In this document: positions 44,171 to 52,676 of the stretch, piece after piece | Layout: every line of letters starts with the position of its first letter | Numbering within the stretch: the first letter of the stretch is position 1 | Assembly (NCBI RefSeq): GCF_008704495.1 | Contig: NZ_CP023699.1 | Location: 1,736,001-1,800,000, forward strand | Length of the DNA stretch: 64,000 nucleotides | Direction: 5' to 3' | DNA from: Streptomyces kanamyceticus | GTDB taxonomy: Bacteria; Actinomycetota; Actinomycetes; Streptomycetales; Streptomycetaceae | Notes under the pieces: model-generated | What the model saw: only the letters and a program-made list of their open reading frames with translations | What the model was told of the DNA's origin: nothing | The model's database searches: none | Position numbers and translations under genes: made by a program

Positions 44171-44455
44171 ATCACCACCACCGACCACGCGCACGGCACC
44201 GCCGAGTCCGCGGGAGCCTGGCTCTCGCGGCTGATCGGCGAGCTGCTCGGCATCGACGAGGAGCTCCCCGCCGACCGGCCGCTCGGCGAACTCGGCATCG
44301 ACTCGCTCACCGCGGCCCAGCTCTCCGTGGAGGTCGAGGAGCGCACCGGCGCCACCATCGCCCTCGACCGGTTCCTCGGCGACGAGACCCTCGACGACCT
44401 GGTGCGCGCCCTGCGCGCAGAGGCGGATCCCGCCGCTCCCGGGGCCGCGGCATGA
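44171..44455 (+). CDS. Acyl carrier protein with ATC start
   Basis: 94 residues. The phosphopantetheine site is Ser45 in ELGIDSLTAAQ; length and helices fit a stand-alone ACP. No ATG, GTG or TTG occurs in frame between the upstream region and the ACP core. An ATC (44171) in the frame ITTTDHAHG has the site AGGGAG 6 bases ahead and is the best start; an error in the sequence (ATG read as ATC) is the alternative. It is the probable acceptor for the FAAL. ATGA overlap with the next gene. Confidence 0.82.
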   Translation: MTTTDHAHGTAESAGAWLSRLIGELLGIDEELPADRPLGELGIDSLTAAQLSVEVEERTGATIALDRFLGDETLDDLVRALRAEADPAAPGAAA

Positions 44456-46869
44456 CGCCCCGGGCGCACGCGGCCGACGTCATGAACCGCGGGGACCTGG
44501 CCCACGCCACGCTCGACGACGAGGTGGAGCGGGTCAGGCTTGAGGCGCGGCACCGGTTCGGGGGCTTCGTCCTCGACCACGTCAATCCGGGCTCGTACTT
44601 CCTGAACCACGAGCGCAGGGCGCTGGACAAGCGTCTCTTCGAGCAGGCGGGCGACCTCGGTCTGCTGCGCTTCTCGCTGCCCGTCGACGCGGGCGGCGAC
44701 GGCAGGGACAAGCTCGCCTGGGGCGTGGTGGTCGAGGAGATCGCCCGGCTCTCGCGCGATCCGGGATTCGCCGTGCTGCTCGACATCACCGTCGAGATCA
44801 CCGAGCTGATCCTCTCCAGCGGGAGCCCCGAACTCATCGACGCCTACGTCCCCGACCTGCTGTCCGGGCGGCGCTTCGGGGTGCAGGGCGCCTATGAGAA
44901 CCGGGATCCGTACGACTACCGGTCCACCGCGCGCCTGGAGGGCGACACCTGGGTGCTCAACGGCGCCAAGCGGTTCCTCGCCGGGGCCCGGTTCGCCGAC
45001 CTGTTCATCCTGTTCCTGCGCGACGAGGCGTCCAACGACATGCTCGCCTTCGCCGTGCAGAAGGACGATCCGGGCGTGAGCGCCGTGCACATGGACACCA
45101 TGGGCCTGCACACCATGGGGCTCGGCCAGGTCGTCCTGCACGACGTGCGGCTGCCCGCGTGGCGCCTGGTGTGGCGTGCCGACGCGCTCAGCGAACTCAA
45201 CACCTACGCCCGGATCCGCCGCACCATGAGCGCCTGCGGGGTGCTCGGCGCCCTCGACGGGGTCGTCGACGCCTGCGTGGAGTCGCTCACGCCGCGCAGG
45301 CGCGGTGGCCGTCCCGTGCTCGACTACACCAACGTGGAGCGCACGGTCGGCGAGATGCGCATGCTGCTGCAGAGCGCACGCGCGGGCATCCACCGGGCCC
45401 TCGACGGCACCCGGTCCCCCGGCCGCGACCCGCACTTCGACGAGTTCGCGACCGTCGCCAAGCACCAGGCGGCGGAGTGCGCGCTGCGCGTGGGCAGGCT
45501 CGTGATGGGGTTGCAGGGCGGCGAGGCGTACATGTCCGCGTTCCCCTGGGAGCGGTTCATGCGCGACATCCTCGGCCTCGTCTCCGGGCAGGGCTCCCAG
45601 GAGACGCTCCTCATCCAGCTCGGGCAACGCGCGATCGTCGGCCTGGAGGGCAGGCGGGTCCGCGAGGACGCCGCCGAGCGGTCCGTCGCCCGGTGCGCGG
45701 ACGCCTGGTGGGCACTGCACGCCGTCGAGCGGCGGCACACAGCCCCCGGCGGACTCGCCGACGCGGTGGGCGAGATGACCACCGCCGCGGGCCTGGACGG
45801 CGACATCGCCCCCGAACAGCTCGCAGCGGTGACGGGACTGCTCGACCGCGCCCACGCGCTGCTCGCCGCCGTGCGGTCGGGGCAGGCGCCGACGGTGCTG
45901 CCGCCGGGGCCCGCGGGCCTGTTCGAGGGGCGCCTCGCGGAAGTGGCGGAAGGGGCGTGGACGCTCGTGGCGTGCGCGGTCGCGCACGAGAGCGGGCTCC
46001 TGAACCGACTCGTACGGCCCGCGACAGCGAAGGAGGCGGCCGACGGCCTCTCCGAGGACCTGACGGAAGGGCTCCTGCGGATCCTGGCCGACGCCTCGCT
46101 CGTGCGCGGGGACGAGGCCGGGCGCCATGCCGTCGAACCCGGCCTGGAACGCGTCCTCATCGGCGGTCCGCGCGCCGCGGCGTTCGCGGCGCGGCTGCGG
46201 CGCACCGTGATCGCGGGCGCCCGACTGCGCGCCGGGACACGGGGGTTGGGGCGCACGATGGTGCCGGGCTGCGGCGGCGAAGCCGCGGTGCTCGCCGACG
46301 CGCTCGTCGACGGGCTGCTCGGGCGACTCGAAGGACTGCCCTGGACGTTGGACGCGCCCGGCGCGCGGGTGGGCTGCGCGGCCGCCGACGGCGGCCGCAC
46401 CGCCGCCCAACTCGCCCGGCACATCCCGTCCGTGCCGGTGCTCGCGCTGGAACCGGAACAGGTGGTGGTGCCCCCGGTGGGGCGCGGCGGCGGCCGGGCG
46501 CCGGAGCGGACGGCCACGGACCGGATCCAGGTGCGGGCCGGGGACCGTGCGGGCTTCGCGGCGGACGACCGGCTCGCGCTCGCCTGGCTGCCCGCCGGTG
46601 GCCGTACGGCCGAAGGGCTGCGGCAGGCCGTGACCGACGCGGTGGGCGCGCTCCTGCCGGGCGGCTGGCTCGTCGTCCCGTGCCCGCTGCCGCCCAAGCG
46701 TCCGCTGGGCGCCGCGGCCGTCCGGCTCGAACTCGCCGTCGCGGGCGGCGCGGTGCCGTCCGAAGCCGATGTCGAGGAATCGCTGCGGGACGCCGGGCTC
46801 GGTCAGGTCCGCGTGGCCTGGGAGGACGCGGCGCTCGGCCTGCGCCTGTTCGTGGGGCGACGCCCGTAG
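44452..46869 (+). CDS. Acyl-CoA dehydrogenase fused to a methyltransferase-like domain
   Basis: 805 residues. The N-terminal part (about 1-400) is an acyl-CoA dehydrogenase fold with WVLNGAKRFLAG and a C-terminal helical domain with LVMGLQGGEAY. After a linker, residues about 500-590 look like a winged-helix dimerisation domain (LLNRLVRPATAKEAADGL) and residues about 590-800 like a degenerate SAM methyltransferase (RVGCAAADGGRT in place of motif I; LLPGGWLVV). The fusion suggests that oxidation and a second acyl-chain modification are linked. Last gene of the operon. Confidence 0.7.
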   Translation: MTPRAHAADVMNRGDLAHATLDDEVERVRLEARHRFGGFVLDHVNPGSYFLNHERRALDKRLFEQAGDLGLLRFSLPVDAGGDGRDKLAWGVVVEEIARLSRDPGFAVLLDITVEITELILSSGSPELIDAYVPDLLSGRRFGVQGAYENRDPYDYRSTARLEGDTWVLNGAKRFLAGARFADLFILFLRDEASNDMLAFAVQKDDPGVSAVHMDTMGLHTMGLGQVVLHDVRLPAWRLVWRADALSELNTYARIRRTMSACGVLGALDGVVDACVESLTPRRRGGRPVLDYTNVERTVGEMRMLLQSARAGIHRALDGTRSPGRDPHFDEFATVAKHQAAECALRVGRLVMGLQGGEAYMSAFPWERFMRDILGLVSGQGSQETLLIQLGQRAIVGLEGRRVREDAAERSVARCADAWWALHAVERRHTAPGGLADAVGEMTTAAGLDGDIAPEQLAAVTGLLDRAHALLAAVRSGQAPTVLPPGPAGLFEGRLAEVAEGAWTLVACAVAHESGLLNRLVRPATAKEAADGLSEDLTEGLLRILADASLVRGDEAGRHAVEPGLERVLIGGPRAAAFAARLRRTVIAGARLRAGTRGLGRTMVPGCGGEAAVLADALVDGLLGRLEGLPWTLDAPGARVGCAAADGGRTAAQLARHIPSVPVLALEPEQVVVPPVGRGGGRAPERTATDRIQVRAGDRAGFAADDRLALAWLPAGGRTAEGLRQAVTDAVGALLPGGWLVVPCPLPPKRPLGAAAVRLELAVAGGAVPSEADVEESLRDAGLGQVRVAWEDAALGLRLFVGRRP

Positions 46870-46882
46870 CAGACACACTGAC

Positions 46883-46914
46883 GTGCGGCGGGCCTGCCCC
46901 GGGGCCCGCCGCAC
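46883..46914 (+). terminator. Hairpin terminator of FAAL operon
   Basis: Perfect 12-base inverted repeat (46883-46894 and 46903-46914) with an 8-base loop, 13 bases after the stop of the fused dehydrogenase gene. Confidence 0.85.
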
Positions 46915-47333
46915 GGCAGTGGCCCGTGTCCCCACCCGGCGGCCGAGTCGCCGTCATGAGCTGCGCGGCGCCGTGTGACCGGCCTGCACACGTCTCGCCG
47001 CTTCAACCGCTTCAACCGCTTCAACCGGATACGACCGACATCACATCCACGGTTGATCGCCGCCCAATACACCCCTCGGCACACACGTCCAGTTCATGCC
47101 GAAGCGCAGCGCGAACCTTGCTCGCGGCATCACTGGCCTCGGGGACCCTTCGAGCGTGACCCGAATCAGTGTCGGCGCGAGCTGGTGCAAGGCTTCCTGC
47201 GGAGCGACCTGCCTCCGCGCAACAGTTTCTGTCACAAGCCGATTGGGGCAGTAGACGCGTACCTCCGGGCAGCCGCGCGCGCGGTCGGCGTCGCGCAAGG
47301 GCGCACCACGGTCGTAGGGGCGAGCGGTGCGCG
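46915..47333. other. Intergenic region between convergent operons
   Basis: Three tandem copies of CGCTTCAAC lie at 46999-47025. The remainder is lower in GC than the neighbours. A leftward frame of about 65 codons (47041-47235) has no clear ribosome site and poor codon bias, and is probably not a gene or is a decayed one. Confidence 0.5.
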
Positions 47334-47768
47334 TCAGCGGCCGCCCGTGTTCCTGCCCTTGCGCAGCAGGCACGTCAGCCGGGCGGAGCAGACCAGCTGA
47401 TCCCGGTCGTTCGTGATCGTCACCTGGTACGTGCCGATCTGTGCGCCCTCGTGCAGCGGTTCGCAGACTCCGGTGACCAGGCCGTCGCGGGCGGCGCGGT
47501 GGTGCGTGCAGTTCAGTTCGAGGCCGACCAGCATGCCGTCCGGCGCCACGTAGGCCGCGGCGGCGAGGGAGCCGAGGGTCTCGGCGAGTGCCGCGCTCGC
47601 GCCGCCGTGCAGCAGGCCGAACGGCTGGCGGTTGCCCGCCACCGGCATGGTCCCGACCACCCGCTCGCGGGACCACTCGGTGATCTTGATGCCCAGGCGG
47701 TTCACCAGCTGTTCCGCCGCGAGCTCCGGGGGCAGGTCGGCCATGATCCGGTCCATCGGCTGCTTCAT
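47334..47768 (-). CDS. PaaI-family hotdog thioesterase
   Basis: 144 residues. The PaaI/4HBT signature FGLLHGGASAALAETLGSLAA is complete, with the HGG and catalytic acid positions expected in the family. It hydrolyses acyl thioesters, either editing stalled carrier proteins or releasing intermediates. Last gene of the leftward operon, coupled by ATGA to the ketosynthase-like gene. Confidence 0.87.
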   Translation of the reverse strand: MKQPMDRIMADLPPELAAEQLVNRLGIKITEWSRERVVGTMPVAGNRQPFGLLHGGASAALAETLGSLAAAAYVAPDGMLVGLELNCTHHRAARDGLVTGVCEPLHEGAQIGTYQVTITNDRDQLVCSARLTCLLRKGRNTGGR

Positions 47769-48496
47769 CGGGTCGCTCCCAGTGCGTTCTGTGCGCGATC
47801 GGCCTGCGTGACGAGGGCGGCCAGGTGGCCCAAGTCGCCCTGCGGGTACAGAGGTTCGGCGAGTTCGGTGCCGGTCCCGCCGGCCTCCGCCTCGCGCAGG
47901 AGCAGCGCCACCGCCAGGTCTCCCCCGGGCGGCAGCCCCGTGCCGCCCGACGCCGCCAAGTGGGCGAAGGCCGCGCCCGTGCGCGGATTCGCCGCGAGTT
48001 CCGCCGCGATCAGCAGGACCTGGTCGATGTCGTCGTCCAGGAGCAGCAGTTCGGCCGCGTCCAGCGCCTCCGCGCCGACGCCGCTGTCGGCGGCCAGGCA
48101 GGAGACGGGACCGGTGAGGCCGTACTCGATGGTGAGGTGGCCCAGGATCGAGGTGGTGACCGACTGGAGGAAGAGGAGCGGGTTGTGCACCCGGCCGCTC
48201 ACCAGCCTCTGGCTCGCCAGGTCGGACGTCGTGGCGTCCCCGGCGACGGTGGCGAGCACGACGGCCGTCGTGTCGGGGTGCGGACCGACGAGCGGATTGT
48301 CCGCGCCCGGCTCGCCGAGGCAGCGCCGGACGGTCTCCCTGACCAGCGGGTTGAAGGCGGAGGCGATGAAGCCGGGTACGGCGGGGAGTTCGGCGCCGGT
48401 GGCCCCGGGCCCGACGCGCGCCGCGGCGGCCACGGCCAGCGTCGGCCGTCCGGTCGGAGAGGGAGTCGGAGAGGGAGTCAAAGAGGGAAGGGTCAC
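47765..48496 (-). CDS. Ketosynthase-like partner without active cysteine
   Basis: 243 residues from a GTG overlapping the ketosynthase stop. It corresponds to the N-terminal ketosynthase half (Ketoacyl-synt_2-like). Where the active enzyme has a Cys, it reads LAADSGVGAEAL, so it cannot condense. Short ketosynthase-like subunits of this kind partner an active KS in type II systems (chain length factor role, as in aryl polyene assembly). The Pro/Ser-rich N-terminus is a linker. Confidence 0.75.
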   Translation of the reverse strand: MTLPSLTPSPTPSPTGRPTLAVAAAARVGPGATGAELPAVPGFIASAFNPLVRETVRRCLGEPGADNPLVGPHPDTTAVVLATVAGDATTSDLASQRLVSGRVHNPLLFLQSVTTSILGHLTIEYGLTGPVSCLAADSGVGAEALDAAELLLLDDDIDQVLLIAAELAANPRTGAAFAHLAASGGTGLPPGGDLAVALLLREAEAGGTGTELAEPLYPQGDLGHLAALVTQADRAQNALGATR

Positions 48497-49704
48497 GGCT
48501 GCTCCAGGATGATCGCGGTGTTCATGCCCCCGAAGGCCGCGTTCAGCGAGAGCACCCGGCGCAGGTCGGCCCGGCGCGGCTCGTTCGGCACCCAGTCGAG
48601 GTCGCACCGGGGGTCGGGCGCGTCGAAGCCCGCGGTGGGCGGCACCGTGCCGGACTCCAACGCCATGACGGCGACGACGAGTTCGACCGCGCCCGTGGCC
48701 TCAAGCAGGTGGCCCGTCGTGCCCTTGGTCGAGCTGACCATGAGCCGCCCCGCGTGGCTGCCGAACGCGGCGTGCAGCGCGGCGGTCTCGGCCAGGTCGT
48801 TGAGTTCGGTGCCGGTGCCGTGAGCGTTGACGTACTGGATCCCGGTGGGTCCCAGGCGCGCCCTGCCGAGCGCGCGGACGACGGCCCGTGCCATGCCGAG
48901 CCCTTCGGGGTGGGGCTTGACGACGTGGTGGGCGTCGGCCGCGGCACCGAAGCCGCCGATCCTGGCCAGCGGGCGACCGCCGCGCCGGAGCAGGTGCGCG
49001 CCGGACTCCAGGACGAGTGCGGCCACGCCGTCGCCGAGCAGCATGCCGCTGCGGCCGCTGGCGAAGGGGCGTACCTGCCCGTCCCTGGCGAAGGTGCGCC
49101 CCGAGTCGAACTTGGCGAACTGCTCCTCCTCCACCAGATAGCCGCCGCCGACCACGGCGACGTCCACCCGTCCCGCCTCGATGAGCCGGCAGGCGTGCGC
49201 GACCGCGCTGGGCGAGGCCACGCACGCGTTGATGAAGGCGAGCCGGGGCCCGGTGAACCCGAGGTCGTCGGCGACCGCCGCGGGCACCCCGCCCGCGAAG
49301 CTGCGGTGCGCGTCGGCCGGGTCAGGGGTCCGGCCCGCCGCGGTTTCCTGCCAGAAGCGGTGGATGCCGGTGAAGTCGCCCTGGGTGCCCAGGAGTACGG
49401 CGGCGCGGTGCGCGTCGACCGTCGCGGGATCGAGCTTCGCCGCGCCCAAGGCCCCGCGCGCGCAGTCGATGGCGGTCTCGGTCAGAGCGGGTGCGGGCGC
49501 GGGTCCCGTGCCGTGGGCGGCGGCGTACCGGTTGCGGAAGGGCTCGGTGTCGAAGCGCTCGACCGGGGCGAAGGCGGGCCGCCCGGCGAACACGTGCTCG
49601 CGCAGCGCGTCGGCACCGTGGCCGAAGGCGGTGAACGTGTCGTATCCGGTGATCCAGACGTCCGTGCCGCCCGGTGCGGGCGCCGCACTCCTCTCAGCGG
49701 GCAT
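48493..49704 (-). CDS. Type II beta-ketoacyl-ACP synthase
   Basis: 403 residues with the full C-H-H triad: C161 in INACVASPSA, H295 in VNAHGTGTELND, and H332 in TKGTTGHLLEATG with K327. A discrete KS that extends an acyl-ACP by malonyl units. It lies between its ACP (11-base overlap) and the cysteine-less KS partner, so the three form a minimal type II polyketide synthase. Confidence 0.92.
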   Translation of the reverse strand: MPAERSAAPAPGGTDVWITGYDTFTAFGHGADALREHVFAGRPAFAPVERFDTEPFRNRYAAAHGTGPAPAPALTETAIDCARGALGAAKLDPATVDAHRAAVLLGTQGDFTGIHRFWQETAAGRTPDPADAHRSFAGGVPAAVADDLGFTGPRLAFINACVASPSAVAHACRLIEAGRVDVAVVGGGYLVEEEQFAKFDSGRTFARDGQVRPFASGRSGMLLGDGVAALVLESGAHLLRRGGRPLARIGGFGAAADAHHVVKPHPEGLGMARAVVRALGRARLGPTGIQYVNAHGTGTELNDLAETAALHAAFGSHAGRLMVSSTKGTTGHLLEATGAVELVVAVMALESGTVPPTAGFDAPDPRCDLDWVPNEPRRADLRRVLSLNAAFGGMNTAIILEQP

Positions 49705-49942
49705 CGGTGCCCGCCTGGACGGCCGAGAGGAAGGTGTGGATCCCGCGTACCGAGGTGAAGAGGTCGAGGTCGGCGCCGTAGGGGTCGACGCTGAGCCCGT
49801 GCTCCTCGTCCATGGCGTGCTGGAACCAGACCAGGGCCAGCGAGTCGAGGGTGAGCGGGGTGTCCTCGCCGAGTTCCTCCAGGGCGAGCGGGACGATGGA
49901 GTACTGGGTGAGCAGCCTGCGGATCTCGTACGTCGTGATCAC
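49694..49942 (-). CDS. Acyl carrier protein (type II PKS)
   Basis: 82 residues from a GTG. Phosphopantetheine site S34 in LTLDSLALVWF. Its start overlaps the FabV-type gene stop (GTGA), and its end overlaps the ketosynthase start. It is the probable carrier for the chain made by the adjacent KS and primed by the AMP ligase. Confidence 0.9.
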   Translation of the reverse strand: MITTYEIRRLLTQYSIVPLALEELGEDTPLTLDSLALVWFQHAMDEEHGLSVDPYGADLDLFTSVRGIHTFLSAVQAGTDAR

Positions 49943-51237
49943 GTGGCCGCCTCGTGCTCGTGCCGCACGGCGGTTCTCCTGCCTCTGTCGGGCGCCGTCG
50001 GCGCCACGTGGATCGGGTCCCCGAGGTCGCGGACCGGGTCCGTCGGGGCCGCGTAGTCGACGCCGGGCAGGCCGAAGCCGTTGAGGGCCAGGCACTGCGC
50101 GCGGTAGCCGTCGGGGTCGCCGAGCCGCCCGATGTTCTCGGTGTCGACCAGCGCGAGCCTGCGGTCGACCTCGGCCTGTACGTCGGGGCGCAGTTCCCGG
50201 TCGTCGAGGCGCAGCCGCCCGTGCTCGTCCGCGCCGGGAAACGCGGCCGCCGTCCGTGACCTGCTCGCCGAGCAGCCCGGATAGAGGTGCTCGGCGAGCA
50301 GCCGGTGGGCCTGGGCGACGGGGCCCTCCTCCAGGCCCCGTTCGCGCATCACCCGCGTGAGGATCAGGGTGTAGAGCGTCTGGGCGGGGATGACCCGGCT
50401 CGCCTGGGTGACCATCGCCCGCATCACGGCGGTGACGGCGCGGCCGCCGGTGGGGCCGAGCCGGGCGTGCAGCGCGTGTGCCGTGGCCTCCAGGTGTTCC
50501 TTGGCCCTGCCGAGGGTGCCCGCCCGGTAGGTGGGGGCGAGCGCGGTGTTGCCCTGGTAGCTGAAGGCGAGCGTGGTGACGTCGGGCGCGAGCACACCGG
50601 CGTCGCCGAGCACGTCGATCCAGCGCCGCCAGTCGTCGCCCCCCATGACGGCGACCGTGTCCCCGATCTCCTCGTCGGACGCGGGTTCCAAGGTCGCGCT
50701 GCCGACCTCACCGGTGGCGCTGTCGTAGGTCTTCGCCGTGAACGGGGCGCCGAGCGGCTTGATCGCGGAGCGGTGCGTGCGGCCGGTCTCCGGGTGGGTG
50801 CGGCGCGGCGCGGCCAGGCTGTGGACGACCAGGTCCACCTGCCCGAGGTCGTCGCGGACGGCCCGCGCCGTGCGGTGTTTCACCTCGTCGCTGAACGCGT
50901 CCCCGACGACCGTACGGCCGTAGCGCCCGATGCGCGCCAACTCCCCTTCGAGTGCGGCCGTGTTGTACCAACCGGGGGTGCCGGTGCGCCCTGGCAGTCC
51001 TGGGCTCTCCCGGCACACGTTCAGCGTGGCGGCGCCCAGGCCGACGGCGGCGACGAGCCGGGTGGCGAGGCCGAGGCCCGCGGAGCCCCCGATGACGAGG
51101 ACCGCGCGGGGCCGCGCGGCGCCGGGTGGCAGCGGCCGCTCCCGTACGTACGCGATGTCGTCGCGCACCCGCTGGGCGCAGCCCTCCGGATGGGCGTTGA
51201 CGCAGAGGGAGCCGTGCGTCATCGGCTCGATGATCAT
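49939..51237 (-). CDS. fabV: FabV-type trans-2-enoyl-CoA/ACP reductase
   Basis: 432 residues. VLVIGGSAGLGLATRLVAA is the dinucleotide site of FabV, and the catalytic Tyr-x8-Lys is YRAGTLGRAK; VVHSLAAPRRTHP and the C-terminal ENIGRLGDPDGYR also match. It reduces enoyl thioesters. FabV enzymes are naturally insensitive to triclosan-type FabI inhibitors. Here it could reduce the growing chain of the type II PKS. Coupled to both neighbours. Confidence 0.92.
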   Translation of the reverse strand: MIIEPMTHGSLCVNAHPEGCAQRVRDDIAYVRERPLPPGAARPRAVLVIGGSAGLGLATRLVAAVGLGAATLNVCRESPGLPGRTGTPGWYNTAALEGELARIGRYGRTVVGDAFSDEVKHRTARAVRDDLGQVDLVVHSLAAPRRTHPETGRTHRSAIKPLGAPFTAKTYDSATGEVGSATLEPASDEEIGDTVAVMGGDDWRRWIDVLGDAGVLAPDVTTLAFSYQGNTALAPTYRAGTLGRAKEHLEATAHALHARLGPTGGRAVTAVMRAMVTQASRVIPAQTLYTLILTRVMRERGLEEGPVAQAHRLLAEHLYPGCSASRSRTAAAFPGADEHGRLRLDDRELRPDVQAEVDRRLALVDTENIGRLGDPDGYRAQCLALNGFGLPGVDYAAPTDPVRDLGDPIHVAPTAPDRGRRTAVRHEHEAAT

Positions 51238-52667
51238 GCCGTGGCCCCGCTCGGGACGGCGGCGCCCATGCGCGCGAGGAGCGCGTCGCGGTCGCGCAGC
51301 AGCTTTCCGTTGCTCGTGCGCGGGATCGCGGGGGCGACCTCGAACCGGCGCGGGACCTTGTAGAGGCTGAGCCGCTCACGGCACCAGTCCTGGAGGTCGC
51401 GGGCCGTCGTGCCGTCCTTCACGCCCACGAACGCCTCGATGGCGTTCTCGAAGAGCACCACCACCTCGCTGACGTCGGGGTGCGCCGTCAGGGTCAGTTC
51501 GACCTCCCTGAGATCGACCTTGAGTCCCCCGACCACCACCAGGGCGTCGGTCCTGCCGTGCAGGGACAGCACTCCGTTCGCGTCGATGCGGCAGCGGTCG
51601 TGCGTGCGCAGCCAGCCGTCCGCGTACCGCTCCGGCGCGCCGCCCTGTTCGTAGGCGTACGGGGAGGCGTCCGTGCGGATGTAGAGCTCGCCCGCCCGGA
51701 CTTCGAGTGCCATGCCCGGGGCCGGTAGCCCCACCACCGGGGGCCGGTGCGTGCCCGCCAGGTCGACGGCGGCGATGCCGGTCTCGGTCATGCCGTACGC
51801 CTGGCCGATCCGGATTCCGTACCGATCGGCGAACCGCTCGTACACCTCGACGCGCAGCGCCTCGCCGCCGGATACGGCGAGGCGCAGCTCGGGCAGCGCG
51901 ACCGGGTCGGACACGCGGGTGAGCAGCTCGAAGTGGAAGGGCACGCCGAAGACCACGTGCGCCCGCTGTTCCGCGAGGGTGGTCAGGAAGGTCCGGGGCC
52001 TGGCGTCCGGCGCGAACAGCAGCGTGGCGCCCGCGCGGAGCGCGTGCAGCACACCGCCGAGCAGGCCGAAGGAGTGCGTCAACGAGTTGCCGAGCAGCAC
52101 CCGTTCACCGGCCTGCGGCATCTCGGGCAGGGCGGCGAACCGGTCGAGTTCGGCGAGCAGGGACGCCGCCGTGCGGCCGATCGCCTTCGGGTGTCCCGTG
52201 GAGCCCGAGGTGAACTGGATCAGCGCGTGCGCGGTGCTCGCCGCGCGGCCCTCGGGGCGGGCCTCGATCCGGGACTCGCAGGTGTCCCGGAATTCGACGC
52301 GGACGGCCCCCGCGTCCCCCGAGTGGATCAGGTGGCCCGGCGCGCACAGGGCGAGCATCCTGTCCACCTCGGCCCGGGTCGAGCGCGGGTCGATCAGGAT
52401 GACCTGTGCGCCGCGCGTCCAGAGCGCGATGACGGTCCACAGATAGCTGAAGCCGGGTGTCATCCGGACGGCGACGGCCGATCCGGGGCCGATGCCGCGT
52501 GCCGCGAAGTCCCGTGCCAGCGCAGCGACTTCAGTGCGCAGCCGGTGCCAGGTGGCCTCGGTCCCGGCGCGCGCCCAGACGGCGTCGGCGGGCTGCGCGG
52601 CCAGCGCCCGCGCGAGCTCGTCGGCAAGGGGTTCGATGTCGGGTTCGTTGCCGGGTTCGTTGTCCAC
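51234..52667 (-). CDS. AMP-dependent ligase, probable aryl acid activation
   Basis: 477-residue ANL-superfamily enzyme. P-loop LIQFTSGSTGHPKAIG, QAYGMTETGIAA, LRTHDRCRI and late PRTSNGKLLR. The position between the GriH-like gene and the FabV/ACP/KS genes suggests it activates 3-amino-4-hydroxybenzoate (or the derived acid) and loads it on the ACP at 49694, as in manumycin-type pathways. Substrate is an inference from context. GTG start with a weak site; ATGA overlap with FabV. Confidence 0.8.
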   Translation of the reverse strand: MDNEPGNEPDIEPLADELARALAAQPADAVWARAGTEATWHRLRTEVAALARDFAARGIGPGSAVAVRMTPGFSYLWTVIALWTRGAQVILIDPRSTRAEVDRMLALCAPGHLIHSGDAGAVRVEFRDTCESRIEARPEGRAASTAHALIQFTSGSTGHPKAIGRTAASLLAELDRFAALPEMPQAGERVLLGNSLTHSFGLLGGVLHALRAGATLLFAPDARPRTFLTTLAEQRAHVVFGVPFHFELLTRVSDPVALPELRLAVSGGEALRVEVYERFADRYGIRIGQAYGMTETGIAAVDLAGTHRPPVVGLPAPGMALEVRAGELYIRTDASPYAYEQGGAPERYADGWLRTHDRCRIDANGVLSLHGRTDALVVVGGLKVDLREVELTLTAHPDVSEVVVLFENAIEAFVGVKDGTTARDLQDWCRERLSLYKVPRRFEVAPAIPRTSNGKLLRDRDALLARMGAAVPSGATA

Positions 52668-52676
52668 GGGACCCGC

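Noticed and set aside
47041..47235. 65-codon leftward frame in the intergenic region
   Set aside because: No ribosome site, mixed third-position GC and no recognised similarity; at best a decayed fragment.
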